Shown here in pieces: positions 18,061 to 26,051 of a stretch of DNA of 50,715 nt (position 1 is the first letter of the stretch; every line of letters starts with the position of its first letter). Below the pieces are notes generated by a model. That model searched no databases, was not told the origin of the DNA, and saw only the letters and a list, made by a program, of their open reading frames with translations. The stretch lies in NCBI GenBank assembly GCA_017649565.1, contig JAGCGO010000062.1, positions 1 to 50,715 of the forward strand. The letters run 5' to 3'. Source of the DNA: Fibrobacter sp. (lineage in GTDB: Bacteria > Fibrobacterota > Fibrobacteria > Fibrobacterales > Fibrobacteraceae). The translations under genes and the position numbers were made by a program.

Positions 18061-18479
18061 AAAAGTGCGGCTACGTCCGCATCCGACTTGCAGGCTAGCG
18101 CCCTCGCCTTCCAATCCTTGTCCAGGATGAGGCGAGCCATTTCCGCGATGGCCTGTGTATGCACGGTCGCAGACTCCGCCGGCGACAAAAGCAGGCACAT
18201 GAACCGTGCCGTTTCCCTGCCGGGAATAGTCACTCCCGAAAAGCCTTCCGGAGCAACAACGAATGTCATTAGCGGAGCGGGAAGCCCCGGGACACGCGTA
18301 TGCGGCAACAGCAGGCCATCCCCCATGTAGACACCCTGCGAGACGCGTTCCGAAAGTTTCGTCCACGCCGCAATGGAATCAAACTGGTAGGGTCCGTTGA
18401 CAAGGGATTCGTACGCGAGCCCCAGGGCTCGCCCGAAATCCACGGAGTCGGAATATAATTTGCAAAGAATCGGTTTCAT
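18057..18479 (-). CDS. PTS IIA domain protein (EIIA type 2, PtsN/fructose-like), orphan
   Basis: A 140-residue single-domain protein. YMGDGLLLPHTRVPGL matches the EIIA-2 active site, with His60 as the predicted phosphorylated histidine. MCLLLSPAESATVHTQAIAEM matches the next conserved block. Such proteins accept phosphate from HPr, either to pass to a sugar transporter or, as PtsN, to regulate other proteins. No EIIB or EIIC gene is near, so a regulatory role is the more likely inference. It is the last gene of the minus-strand run, five bases after the AmgK-like kinase, and may tune it. Confidence 0.8.
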   Translation of the reverse strand: MKPILCKLYSDSVDFGRALGLAYESLVNGPYQFDSIAAWTKLSERVSQGVYMGDGLLLPHTRVPGLPAPLMTFVVAPEGFSGVTIPGRETARFMCLLLSPAESATVHTQAIAEMARLILDKDWKARALACKSDADVAALF

Positions 18480-18484
18480 GTGGC

Positions 18485-19498
18485 CTACGAAAGGGCTTCT
18501 TCCATGAACGGGAAGAGTTCCTTGTCAGTCGCATTGGCGATGAGCTTGAATTCATTGAACAGGGCCAGAAGCTGCTTCTTGCCCGGTTCGATATACTGAG
18601 CGAACTTCTCGATTTTCTTCTGCCTCGAAAGGAAGCAGTAGGCACCGAGAGCCTGCATTACACGCTGGAGGCTCGCATGGATGAATCCCATCCAGGCGTC
18701 TTCCTTGGAATAGATCCTCGCACCGGCATAGTACATATGCCAGTATTCAAAGAAATCCTTGATCATGTCAAGAGGCAGGCAAACATAGGGATCCCAGAGC
18801 AACGAGGCAATGTCGTAGAACATGGAACCGCGGCGAGCACCCTGGAAATCGACAAACGCGATTTCGGAGTTCGGGCGCACCATGATGTTCTGCGACTGGA
18901 AATCGCGGTGCATGAGCACCTTGGTCTGCGACTCGACGGAAACGGCCAGAAGCGAATAGAAGTTCTTGACCGCGACCGGAATATCCTTGATGCCCTTGTA
19001 GTCGACGAGGAAGTTCTGGGTAAAGTAATCCGTCTCCCACTTGAGCGAAGCATAATCGAACCGATACAGCCAGATGTTGGTATGGCTGCTGAAAAGGGAC
19101 TGCGAAGCGTTCTGCCAACGGATCAGGGCCTCGATCACTTCGGGATAGAGGATGCGCACACTCCCGGACTGGGCGCTGGGATTGACATAGTCGTAGAGAC
19201 TGCGCTTGCCCAAGTCTTCCTGCAGAATCTGGCAGGCCGAGGCGTCGACGCAATAGACGCGGGGAACGGGCAGCTTGTAATCGAGGAACGTCTTGGAATA
19301 CTCGACAAAACGGTTAAAGTCGTCATTCACCACAGGAGAAACCTGCAGGACGCAGGAACGTTCCGGACTCTTGATTCTGTAATAACGGCGGCCTGAACCG
19401 GCACCGGCAATGGATTCAACCTCAAAGCCGTCGGCATAGCCATGAGCAAAAAGATATTCGTTTATTTTGGGAGATATAACAAGTTCTTCTTTATTCAT
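18485..19498 (-). CDS. amgK: AmgK-like amino-sugar kinase (aminoglycoside phosphotransferase fold)
   Basis: A 337-residue kinase of the APH/ChoK fold. The nucleotide loop is GAGSGRRYYRI, the catalytic loop MHRDFQSQNIM gives Asp199 and Asn204, and VDFQGARRGSMFYDIASLL carries the metal-binding Asp217. AmgK phosphorylates the anomeric position of N-acetylmuramate and GlcNAc, and MurU then makes the UDP-sugar, a recycling route that bypasses de novo synthesis. The call rests on length, motifs and the neighbouring MurU-like gene; another sugar kinase is possible. An in-frame GTG exists at 19525, but the ATG at 19498 gives MNKEELVISPK with no extra tail. The 97-base gap before it is AT-rich. Confidence 0.7.
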   Translation of the reverse strand: MNKEELVISPKINEYLFAHGYADGFEVESIAGAGSGRRYYRIKSPERSCVLQVSPVVNDDFNRFVEYSKTFLDYKLPVPRVYCVDASACQILQEDLGKRSLYDYVNPSAQSGSVRILYPEVIEALIRWQNASQSLFSSHTNIWLYRFDYASLKWETDYFTQNFLVDYKGIKDIPVAVKNFYSLLAVSVESQTKVLMHRDFQSQNIMVRPNSEIAFVDFQGARRGSMFYDIASLLWDPYVCLPLDMIKDFFEYWHMYYAGARIYSKEDAWMGFIHASLQRVMQALGAYCFLSRQKKIEKFAQYIEPGKKQLLALFNEFKLIANATDKELFPFMEEALS

Positions 19499-19595
19499 AT
19501 GCTCAATATATGTTTTCAAAAGCACCTAAAACAGTTTTTTTCAGAAAAAAGCACTAAAAATGGTATTTCCTGTGATGAAATACAAGAAGCGAGGG

Positions 19596-20471
19596 TTAAA
19601 CCTTCCAGCAAAAGCCCTCGCCGCGGATTTCCCTGACCACATTCTCGCCCGGATTGACGACGGCTCCGTCGAAAAGGACGGCGTCGGTCAGCGTGGCGTC
19701 GGCAGGGACATGGACGGAGTCCATCACCACCGAGCGGACAAAACGCGGGTCTTGAGCGGGGGCGCCATGCACCCAGCTATCCACATTCAGATCCTTGCGG
19801 CGGGCGTCGCAGGCGGCCTTAAGGCCTTCCGGGCTTCCCATATCTATCCAGAGAGCGTCCTTCTGGCTCATATCCACAAAGGGGGCACGGCCGTCCGCGA
19901 CTTCCTTTTCCCAGAACTTCAGGATGTCGAACTCGCCAGGCTCGATTCTCGACAGGGCCGCATCGCTATACCACGAAACCCCGGAGAAGGTCACCGCCTC
20001 CCCCGCGTCGCTCCCGAAGCGGTTCCGCACGCCGGAGAGTTTCCCGTCTCCGCCCACGCGGATCGAGTTCACCTTCGGGAAATCGACGCCGAGGAGGGCG
20101 AAGTCCGCCCCCGACGATTCAGCAGCGGCAACGAATCGCGCCAGGTCAAACCGGCAGTAGGCATCGCAGTTCATCACGAGCAGACCGCCGCGGTACCCGC
20201 CGCGGTATAGGCGGCTGAGCGGACCGGCAGTCCCGAGAATTTCCGGTTCCGTCCATACCTTCTCGAGGCCAAGACGCTTGCCTTCGGCTTCGATCTGCTC
20301 GGCAAGGTAATGGGCGTTGGCGTGCACGACGACGTCCCCGAGGGTACGTGCCATGCGCACCTGCAGTTCGAGGATCGGGGCGTCCACCACGTAAACCATA
20401 GGCTTGGGGATGGAGCTTGTCAGGGGACGCAGGCGGGTCCCCAGGCCGGCAGCCAGGATAAGGACGTTCAT
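19596..20471 (-). CDS. murU: MurU-like sugar-1-phosphate nucleotidyltransferase with C-terminal extension
   Basis: The first 20 residues carry the nucleotidyltransferase signature LAAGLGTRLRPLTSSIPKPM; later GTAGPLSRL and MNCDAY match the base-binding and metal-binding segments. MurU converts MurNAc-1-phosphate to UDP-MurNAc. MurU enzymes are about 220-240 residues, whereas this protein has 291, with about 50 extra C-terminal residues (VRSVVMDSVHVPADATLTD) that look like one or two left-handed beta-helix turns. That addition resembles mannose- or glucose-1-phosphate transferases, so the substrate is uncertain. It begins four bases after fabZ stops and is followed by the kinase gene. Confidence 0.65.
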   Translation of the reverse strand: MNVLILAAGLGTRLRPLTSSIPKPMVYVVDAPILELQVRMARTLGDVVVHANAHYLAEQIEAEGKRLGLEKVWTEPEILGTAGPLSRLYRGGYRGGLLVMNCDAYCRFDLARFVAAAESSGADFALLGVDFPKVNSIRVGGDGKLSGVRNRFGSDAGEAVTFSGVSWYSDAALSRIEPGEFDILKFWEKEVADGRAPFVDMSQKDALWIDMGSPEGLKAACDARRKDLNVDSWVHGAPAQDPRFVRSVVMDSVHVPADATLTDAVLFDGAVVNPGENVVREIRGEGFCWKV

Positions 20472-20475
20472 TCGA

Positions 20476-20982
20476 CTAGACCATGGCCGCGCTAAAGCTG
20501 GCCTTGCTCACGAGCGTGTCGCCCTGGTAGATTTCGCCGGTATACTTGTAGATGCCGCGCCTTGCAAGGACAAGCGTCGCCTTGAGCGTAAGGTCGGCCT
20601 TCGGGATGACGGGAGCGCGGAAACGGCATTCCTCGACGCCCATGAACGCGGGGCGCTTGCCCGCAACGTCGGCTTCCTTCACGATCATCGTGAGGACGGT
20701 CGCCGCCTGGGCCATCGCCTCAATCTGGATAACGCCGGGCATCACCGGGTTTCCGGGGAAATGGCCCTTCAAAAAGCCTTCCTCGCCCGTCAGGTGGAAG
20801 TTCGCGACAATGCTCGGGTTCACGGCTTCAGCGCCTTCGGTGGCTTCCTTGCCCACTTCGAGCGAGACGATTTCGTCAACAAAGGCGAAGGGGAACTTCT
20901 GCGGCAGGAGTTCATGGACGACATCGGCGTCGTAAAGGATTCCGGGCTTATCCGACTTGCGAAGGGTTTCTAAGAGCGACAT
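20476..20982 (-). CDS. fabZ: 3-hydroxyacyl-ACP dehydratase FabZ
   Basis: A 168-residue hot-dog-fold enzyme. The hallmark HFPGNPVMPGVIQIEAMAQ carries the catalytic His and Glu. FabZ dehydrates 3-hydroxyacyl-ACP and so competes with lipid A synthesis for 3-hydroxyacyl-ACP, which explains its place among lpx genes. The N-terminus (MSLLETLRKSDKPGILYDAD) is about 20 residues longer than minimal FabZ. An AAGGAGG ribosome site lies ten bases before the ATG, inside the coding sequence of lpxC, whose last 35 bases overlap fabZ. In Bacteroidota and relatives the two are often fused in one protein. Confidence 0.93.
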   Translation of the reverse strand: MSLLETLRKSDKPGILYDADVVHELLPQKFPFAFVDEIVSLEVGKEATEGAEAVNPSIVANFHLTGEEGFLKGHFPGNPVMPGVIQIEAMAQAATVLTMIVKEADVAGKRPAFMGVEECRFRAPVIPKADLTLKATLVLARRGIYKYTGEIYQGDTLVSKASFSAAMV

Positions 20983-21844
20983 AAGGTAACAACCTCCTTA
21001 CTATTTGGTGATGGGCCACATGGCCTCCGTTTAAAATTTCGATACGTACCTTAGGGAGCGAGGGGCAGACGAACGCAATGTCGCCAAGCAGGTCAAGCAC
21101 CTTGTGCCTTGCCGGTTCCTCGTCCACGCGGTACAAATTCCTGTTGGCAGAGCCTTCCGGCAGCAAGAGGCCGCTGGTTTCGTCGACTCCGGCCAGGAGC
21201 CCCGCAACGCGGGCCTCCCTGTAATCTTTCTCGGTGATGAACGTGCGCGCCATGAATTCGGCAAACAGGTCCTCGGCCGAATAGATCGCCACCGAGACGG
21301 CGGAATCGACTGTCGTCAGCCGGTAATCCACCTCGAAAGCCTCCGAGGGCGCGATGCGGACACATCCGTACGCCGCCTCTCCAGGACGCGACAGTTCCCA
21401 CTCCGCGCGCACCGGGGCATCGTAAAAAGAGAGTTCCTGCGGTACGCACGCCTCGCGGCGCAGCCGGCTAAAAAATGGCAGCGCGCTCCCGTCCATCATC
21501 GGGACCTCGGGCTCGTCAGCGTTCAACAGGTTCACGTCAAAAATGCGTCCCGGCCACATCAAGAACACGGGAGCGAGATGCTCGGGCGAACGCAGGCGCA
21601 TCGGTGCGCCGAATCCGTTGTCGAGCGAATAGATTGTCGTGCGCTCCACGGAATGGACCAGGTCCTCGTAGAGCTTGTGGGCGGAAGTGCTGTAGAACGG
21701 GCGGCCGCCCACATGCCAGTTCACGCCCGGTGCGCTTGTCACGCTGGCGTCGCGGAGCGTCACCTCGACAGTGGTGCTGCGGTAGCTGAGCGAAGGGGAC
21801 GTAAATTGCACCCGGCGGTCCCTATTGCCATTTCCCTTGCCCAT
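20948..21844 (-). CDS. lpxC: UDP-3-O-acyl-GlcNAc deacetylase LpxC (divergent)
   Basis: A 298-residue zinc amidase catalysing the committed step of lipid A synthesis. Motifs in order: SPEHL (Glu88 base, His89 zinc ligand), VPMMDGSALPFF (116-125), HKVLDLLGD (His247 and Asp251 zinc ligands) and GGHVAHHQIVRRL (His275). All catalytic residues are present, but the N-terminal half is far from the standard GVGLHSG-type sequence: the insert region at 1-80 reads YRSTTVEVTLRDA...GVNWHVGG. The open frame extends far upstream inside lpxD; the TGATG overlap with lpxD sets the start at 21844. The 3' end reads through the fabZ ribosome site and stops 35 bases inside fabZ. Confidence 0.88.
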   Translation of the reverse strand: MGKGNGNRDRRVQFTSPSLSYRSTTVEVTLRDASVTSAPGVNWHVGGRPFYSTSAHKLYEDLVHSVERTTIYSLDNGFGAPMRLRSPEHLAPVFLMWPGRIFDVNLLNADEPEVPMMDGSALPFFSRLRREACVPQELSFYDAPVRAEWELSRPGEAAYGCVRIAPSEAFEVDYRLTTVDSAVSVAIYSAEDLFAEFMARTFITEKDYREARVAGLLAGVDETSGLLLPEGSANRNLYRVDEEPARHKVLDLLGDIAFVCPSLPKVRIEILNGGHVAHHQIVRRLLPYVALRNPSQVG

Positions 21845-22875
21845 CACTTCTTCCCCATCTGGCGCAGGCGCACCATCGAGCGGCGCCATACGGTGATGTC
21901 TTCGGCGGGGAAACCCGCCATGACGGCGTTCGCGGGGATGCTCTTGGTGATGCCGGCCTTGGCCGCCACCTTGGCCCCCTTCCCGATAGTCAGGTGCCCG
22001 GCGGACTGTGCACCGCCGGCGAGTTCCACGTCGTCCTCGACAACGACGGAGCCGGCCAAGCCCGACTGAGACGCCATGAAGATGTTGTTGCCCAGCGTGC
22101 AGTTGTGGGCGACCTGGACAAAGGAATCGAAGTGGCAGTTGTCGCCGATGACCGTCGGCGAGAGGAACCCCGCCGCCACAACGCTGTTGGCGCCGAAGCT
22201 GCAGCCGTCGCCGATGACGACGCCTGCAAGGTGCGGGACCATCATCTTGCGGCCCCTGTACCCGTAAAAACCGAACCCGCGACTGCCGACAACGGAGCCC
22301 GCCTGGAAAACGCAGCCCTTGCCGACCTTCACGTGCGAGTAGACAGTCACGTTGGCTTCCAGCGCGCAGCCGTCTCCTATCTCGGAGCCAGCCATCACCA
22401 CGCATCCCGGCCCGACAATAACGTTTTCGCCCAGGCGACCCTCGACGACTGCGCTCGGATGCACCTTGGCAGACGCGGGAACAATCGCCTCGCCCACGGC
22501 TTCTTCGGCTGCGGCAAAATGGTTCAGGAACTGGACCATGGCGTGGTACGGGTTTTCCACGGCGCAGGCAAACTTCACGTTCGGGAAACGGGTAGCCTCA
22601 TCGGCACCGGTCGCATCGGCGCGCGGGACAAAGAGCAACCCGGCACAAATAGATTCAAGGTTCGCAGCGCTCACACCGCCCGCATTTCCGGCAAGCCCCG
22701 TCTCGACGGAGGCATCGCCAGTCCAAAAAGAAACATCGCCCTCGCCCGCCGATCCGACCGGAGCAAAGCCCGTAAGTTCAAAATCGACGGAACGCGAAGC
22801 GGCATCCTGCGCATAGGCCGTCCCTTCGAGACGGTCAACAAAAGAAAGAATATCGGAAAGTCTTACCGGGCGCAT
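21844..22875 (-). CDS. lpxD: UDP-3-O-acylglucosamine N-acyltransferase LpxD
   Basis: A 343-residue left-handed beta-helix acyltransferase that adds the second 3-hydroxyacyl chain to UDP-acyl-glucosamine. The N-terminal uridine-binding domain (1 to about 110) is followed by hexapeptide repeats (VHPSAVVEGRLGENVIVGPG onward), the acyl-contact segment GSRGFGFYGYRGRKMMVPHL and the catalytic QVAHNCTLGNN. The last 25 residues are basic (VWRRSMVRLRQMGKK). The ATG at 22875 overlaps the stop of the lipid-kinase gene as TGATG, and a TTG one codon earlier is not needed. lpxA and lpxB, which often follow, are not in this window. Confidence 0.93.
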   Translation of the reverse strand: MRPVRLSDILSFVDRLEGTAYAQDAASRSVDFELTGFAPVGSAGEGDVSFWTGDASVETGLAGNAGGVSAANLESICAGLLFVPRADATGADEATRFPNVKFACAVENPYHAMVQFLNHFAAAEEAVGEAIVPASAKVHPSAVVEGRLGENVIVGPGCVVMAGSEIGDGCALEANVTVYSHVKVGKGCVFQAGSVVGSRGFGFYGYRGRKMMVPHLAGVVIGDGCSFGANSVVAAGFLSPTVIGDNCHFDSFVQVAHNCTLGNNIFMASQSGLAGSVVVEDDVELAGGAQSAGHLTIGKGAKVAAKAGITKSIPANAVMAGFPAEDITVWRRSMVRLRQMGKK

Positions 22876-23837
22876 CAAGCCCCCAACGAAAGCATCTGCA
22901 CCTGGCTTGCATACTTGATGACAATGCGGTCACCGAGTTTCCCGCTCACATCTTCCCCGTCAAGCTGCAAAAATTCCTGGGAATCGAGGTCAATCTGGAT
23001 GGACTGCACCTTGATAGACTTCAGGACAAATTTCTTGAAGAGGAAACCAATGACGGGGACGGTGCCCAAGGCAATACATGAAAGGAAATTGAACATATTG
23101 GGCACGACAACCAGGTCTAGCAACCCGTCGGCCATGTCGGAACCAAAGAACGGGTTGCTGCCGCTTGCATAGCTCGGGATATTGCCAATGATAACGGTGC
23201 GGTTACCGGAAATGTCCACGGTTTTAGTCACACCCGCATCGTCCACATAGTGGACCTTGGTCGTCTTGAGATGGTACGACCTGTCGGCAAAGAAGCGACG
23301 CACATAATGCAATTTGTTCAAAAAAACGGAATTCGAGGCAATGACCCCAGTCGCACGGTCTTGGTTAAAGTCGTGGGCAATACGGGCGTCGATACCTCCG
23401 GAAAAATAATTCGCCATGGCCAGTTTTCCGTTCACCTGCCACAGGTCGAACGGACGGGGCTTGGCAAGAAGCAGCCGACGGACCAGGAACAGCAGGCCCC
23501 GGTCGACAAAAGGCTTGTACAGGTGCAGCACTCGTGCAAGGTCGTTGCCTGTCCCCAGCGGGATAAGGCCAATCTTCACCTTGCTCGCAAAGCCGCTCAA
23601 AAGCATCGTAGAAAGGACTGCCGATACAGTACCGTCACCACCCACGGCAATCAGCGTTTCTGTATTGGCCAGGGCATCGCGAGTCTGTTCCTCCATCCGG
23701 TCCTTGTCGGTGAATTCGGCCTTCCACTCGGAGTCCGCATGGTTCATGGACTCCATGATTTCGGGAAGGAACTTGTAGATGACTTTCCCTTGGCCACCGC
23801 CGCTTATCGGATTTATGAGAAAAAAGAACTTGAACAT
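22875..23837 (-). CDS. Diacylglycerol kinase-like lipid kinase (DgkB/YegS family)
   Basis: A 320-residue protein with NPISGGGQGK near the start, the nucleotide-binding GGDGTVSAV (66-74) and IPLGTGNDLARVL, all signatures of the DAGK catalytic domain. Members phosphorylate diacylglycerol or sphingosine-like lipids and help recycle phospholipid; the substrate is not readable. It overlaps the lpxD start by one base, so its product is made together with lipid A enzymes. Downstream residues such as LQLDGEDV match the C-terminal metal-site motif of this family. Confidence 0.85.
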   Translation of the reverse strand: MFKFFFLINPISGGGQGKVIYKFLPEIMESMNHADSEWKAEFTDKDRMEEQTRDALANTETLIAVGGDGTVSAVLSTMLLSGFASKVKIGLIPLGTGNDLARVLHLYKPFVDRGLLFLVRRLLLAKPRPFDLWQVNGKLAMANYFSGGIDARIAHDFNQDRATGVIASNSVFLNKLHYVRRFFADRSYHLKTTKVHYVDDAGVTKTVDISGNRTVIIGNIPSYASGSNPFFGSDMADGLLDLVVVPNMFNFLSCIALGTVPVIGFLFKKFVLKSIKVQSIQIDLDSQEFLQLDGEDVSGKLGDRIVIKYASQVQMLSLGA

Positions 23838-23862
23838 ACTGCTTTGACAAAAATAAGAAAAA

Positions 23863-24378
23863 TTATTCCTTCTTCAACAACTCGTCCTTGATTGCGAGAT
23901 AATGCGTGGCGTTTTCGTGAGCCTTGCGTATTTCGGTTTCCGAAAGTTCGCGCACGACATGTGCCGGCGAGCCGACAATCAATGAACGCGCAGGGAATTC
24001 CTTGTCCTGCGTGACCAGGGCTCCGGCACCGACAATACTGTCCGGCTGGATATGCGCACCGTCCATGATGATGGCGCCCATGCCCACCAATACACGGTCA
24101 TCGACCGTACAGGCGTGCAGCACAGCATTGTGACCGACAATCACGTCGTCGCCAATGTGGACACCGACATCCGTAGAAAGGTGGACCGTCACATTGTCCT
24201 GGATGTTGGTACGCTTGCCGATGCGGATCTCGGCAAGGTCGGCCCTGAGAACCGCATTGTAGAACACGGAAGAATCGTCACCGATTTCCACGTCACCGAT
24301 AATCCTAGCCCCTTCGGCGATAAAGACTCGCTCGCCAATCTTGGGCATTTTTTCTTTATAATTGATTAATGAAGACAT
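23863..24378 (-). CDS. Gamma-carbonic anhydrase-like hexapeptide-repeat protein
   Basis: A 171-residue left-handed beta-helix protein. The three zinc-ligand histidines of gamma carbonic anhydrases are in place (NVTVHLSTD, then VGHNAVLHACTV), and VGMGAIIMDGAHI and VGSPAHVVREL are family motifs. Members hydrate CO2 or act as acyltransferase-like proteins of unknown substrate. The frame is open for another 336 bases upstream, but MSSLINYKEKMPKIG is the usual start, and the upstream region is divergent from the aldehyde dehydrogenase. It lies 25 bases before the lipid-kinase gene and may lead the eight-gene run. Confidence 0.85.
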   Translation of the reverse strand: MSSLINYKEKMPKIGERVFIAEGARIIGDVEIGDDSSVFYNAVLRADLAEIRIGKRTNIQDNVTVHLSTDVGVHIGDDVIVGHNAVLHACTVDDRVLVGMGAIIMDGAHIQPDSIVGAGALVTQDKEFPARSLIVGSPAHVVRELSETEIRKAHENATHYLAIKDELLKKE

Positions 24379-24468
24379 AGTTCTAATGTACAAAAAAAAG
24401 AAGCAAACAATAAGTTCCCGCCCCCAAAATAATACTACTTTAACAATATCTCCTCCAACCCAACACAC

Positions 24469-25902
24469 ATGCGACTCACCGATTCTAGACAAATTAACAC
24501 CCTTTTCGAAGACCAGGGCTGCAAGCGCTGGCCCATTGCCGCTACGCCGGCAAAAGTACGTATCGCCAAGCTCAAGAAACTCCGCAAGGCCCTCGTAGAA
24601 CGAAAAGAGGAATTTTTTGACGCCATTTGGAAAGATTTTCATAAAAGCCGTTTTGAGGCATGGACGACAGAGCTCCTCCCAGCCATAGAAGAAATTGACT
24701 ACGCTACAAGGCACCTCAAGAAATGGATGAAGGACAAGCCCGCTAAACGGACGCTTATCTTGCCGACGACGCGCAGCTACTCAAGATTCGAGCCCAAGGG
24801 CCGCGTGCTCATCATGGCTCCCTGGAACTATCCCCTGCTCCTCCTGGTCTCGCCGATAGTCTCGGCCATCGCCGCCGGAAACGTCATCATCGCAAAGCCG
24901 AGCAACAAGACGCCCAATGTGAGCGCATTCCTCGCATCGCTTTTCGAGTCCCTGTTTGAAAGGGACGAAATCGCCATCATCGAAGCGCCCGGGTCCATAG
25001 CCGGAGACATACTCCTGCACCTCCCCTTCGACCACGTATTCTTCACCGGCAGCCCCGAAGTCGGCGCCCATGTCGGTGAAATGAGCCAAAAGATCCATGC
25101 CGGTCTCACACTTGAGCTGGGCGGAAAATCCCCGGCCATCATCCTCGACGACGCCGATGTAAAGGACGCAGCCCAGAAAATCGCATGGGGCAAGTTCATC
25201 AATGCGGGTCAAACCTGTATCGCCCCGGACTATGTCCTCTGTGCAAGCAACAAGGTCGACGCCCTAGCCGACGAGATTGTCAATAGCATCAAGGCCATGT
25301 ACGGAGAAACCGAAGAAGACCGGAAAAAGAACGAGGACTTCGCAAGGATTATTGACAAGCGGGCGACCGAGAAACTCCAGGACCTTATCTACGATGCCGT
25401 GGAAAAAGGCGCCGCAGTCGCCATCGGCGGAAAATGCAGCCTCGGGGAATGCTATGTATCCCCCACCGTACTCAAGGACGTAACTCCCCAGATGAAGGTG
25501 ATGTCCGGTGAAATTTTCGGTCCGATTCTCCCCATTCTTGCCGTCAATTCGCCCAACGAAGCTATCCACTATGTGCAGGACAATCCCAAGCCACTTGCAC
25601 TGTACGTATTCGGCAAGTCCTCGAAGGCAATCCGGTCCGTCATCACGCAGACAACAGCAGGCTCCACCTGCGTCAACAACTGCATCATCCAGATAGAGAA
25701 CCTGTCCGTCCCCTTCGGCGGCGTCGGCAACAGCGGTATCGGGAACTACCACGGCTTTTACGGTTTCAAGACGTTCAGCCACGAACGCAATGTCATGAAG
25801 CAAAGCCGATTCGATGTCGTCAAGTTCTTCCACGCCCCTTACGGCAAGTCCAAGGCTCAGTCGACAGTCCAGAAGATTCTCTGTTTTATCAAAAAAATGT
25901 AA
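24469..25902 (+). CDS. Aldehyde dehydrogenase (class 3-like)
   Basis: A 477-residue NAD(P)-dependent dehydrogenase. APWNYPLLLLVSPIVSAIAAG is split here by the conserved Asn in PWNYP; FFTGSPEVG (191-199), LELGGKSP with the general base Glu216 and NAGQTCIAPD with nucleophile Cys250 follow in order. IFGPILPI and SVPFGGVGNSGIG close the domain. The short N-terminus and the hydrophobic/basic C-terminal tail (KILCFIKKM) match the class 3/fatty-aldehyde branch, which often binds membranes. It oxidises aldehydes to acids; the substrate is unknown. It is divergent from the gamma-carbonic-anhydrase-like gene. Confidence 0.92.
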   Translation: MRLTDSRQINTLFEDQGCKRWPIAATPAKVRIAKLKKLRKALVERKEEFFDAIWKDFHKSRFEAWTTELLPAIEEIDYATRHLKKWMKDKPAKRTLILPTTRSYSRFEPKGRVLIMAPWNYPLLLLVSPIVSAIAAGNVIIAKPSNKTPNVSAFLASLFESLFERDEIAIIEAPGSIAGDILLHLPFDHVFFTGSPEVGAHVGEMSQKIHAGLTLELGGKSPAIILDDADVKDAAQKIAWGKFINAGQTCIAPDYVLCASNKVDALADEIVNSIKAMYGETEEDRKKNEDFARIIDKRATEKLQDLIYDAVEKGAAVAIGGKCSLGECYVSPTVLKDVTPQMKVMSGEIFGPILPILAVNSPNEAIHYVQDNPKPLALYVFGKSSKAIRSVITQTTAGSTCVNNCIIQIENLSVPFGGVGNSGIGNYHGFYGFKTFSHERNVMKQSRFDVVKFFHAPYGKSKAQSTVQKILCFIKKM

Positions 25903-26051
25903 CGAAATCACCCATTTCGCTCAAAATCCAAGCAAAAACCCGTGAAATCCTTCACAGTGGGCGTAAAAAAAAATATTTCGTCCATTTTGTTGTTATAGGG
26001 AAAAGTTTATTTTCTGAAGAAACAAGAATAATTCGATGGTTGGTTTTTAGC

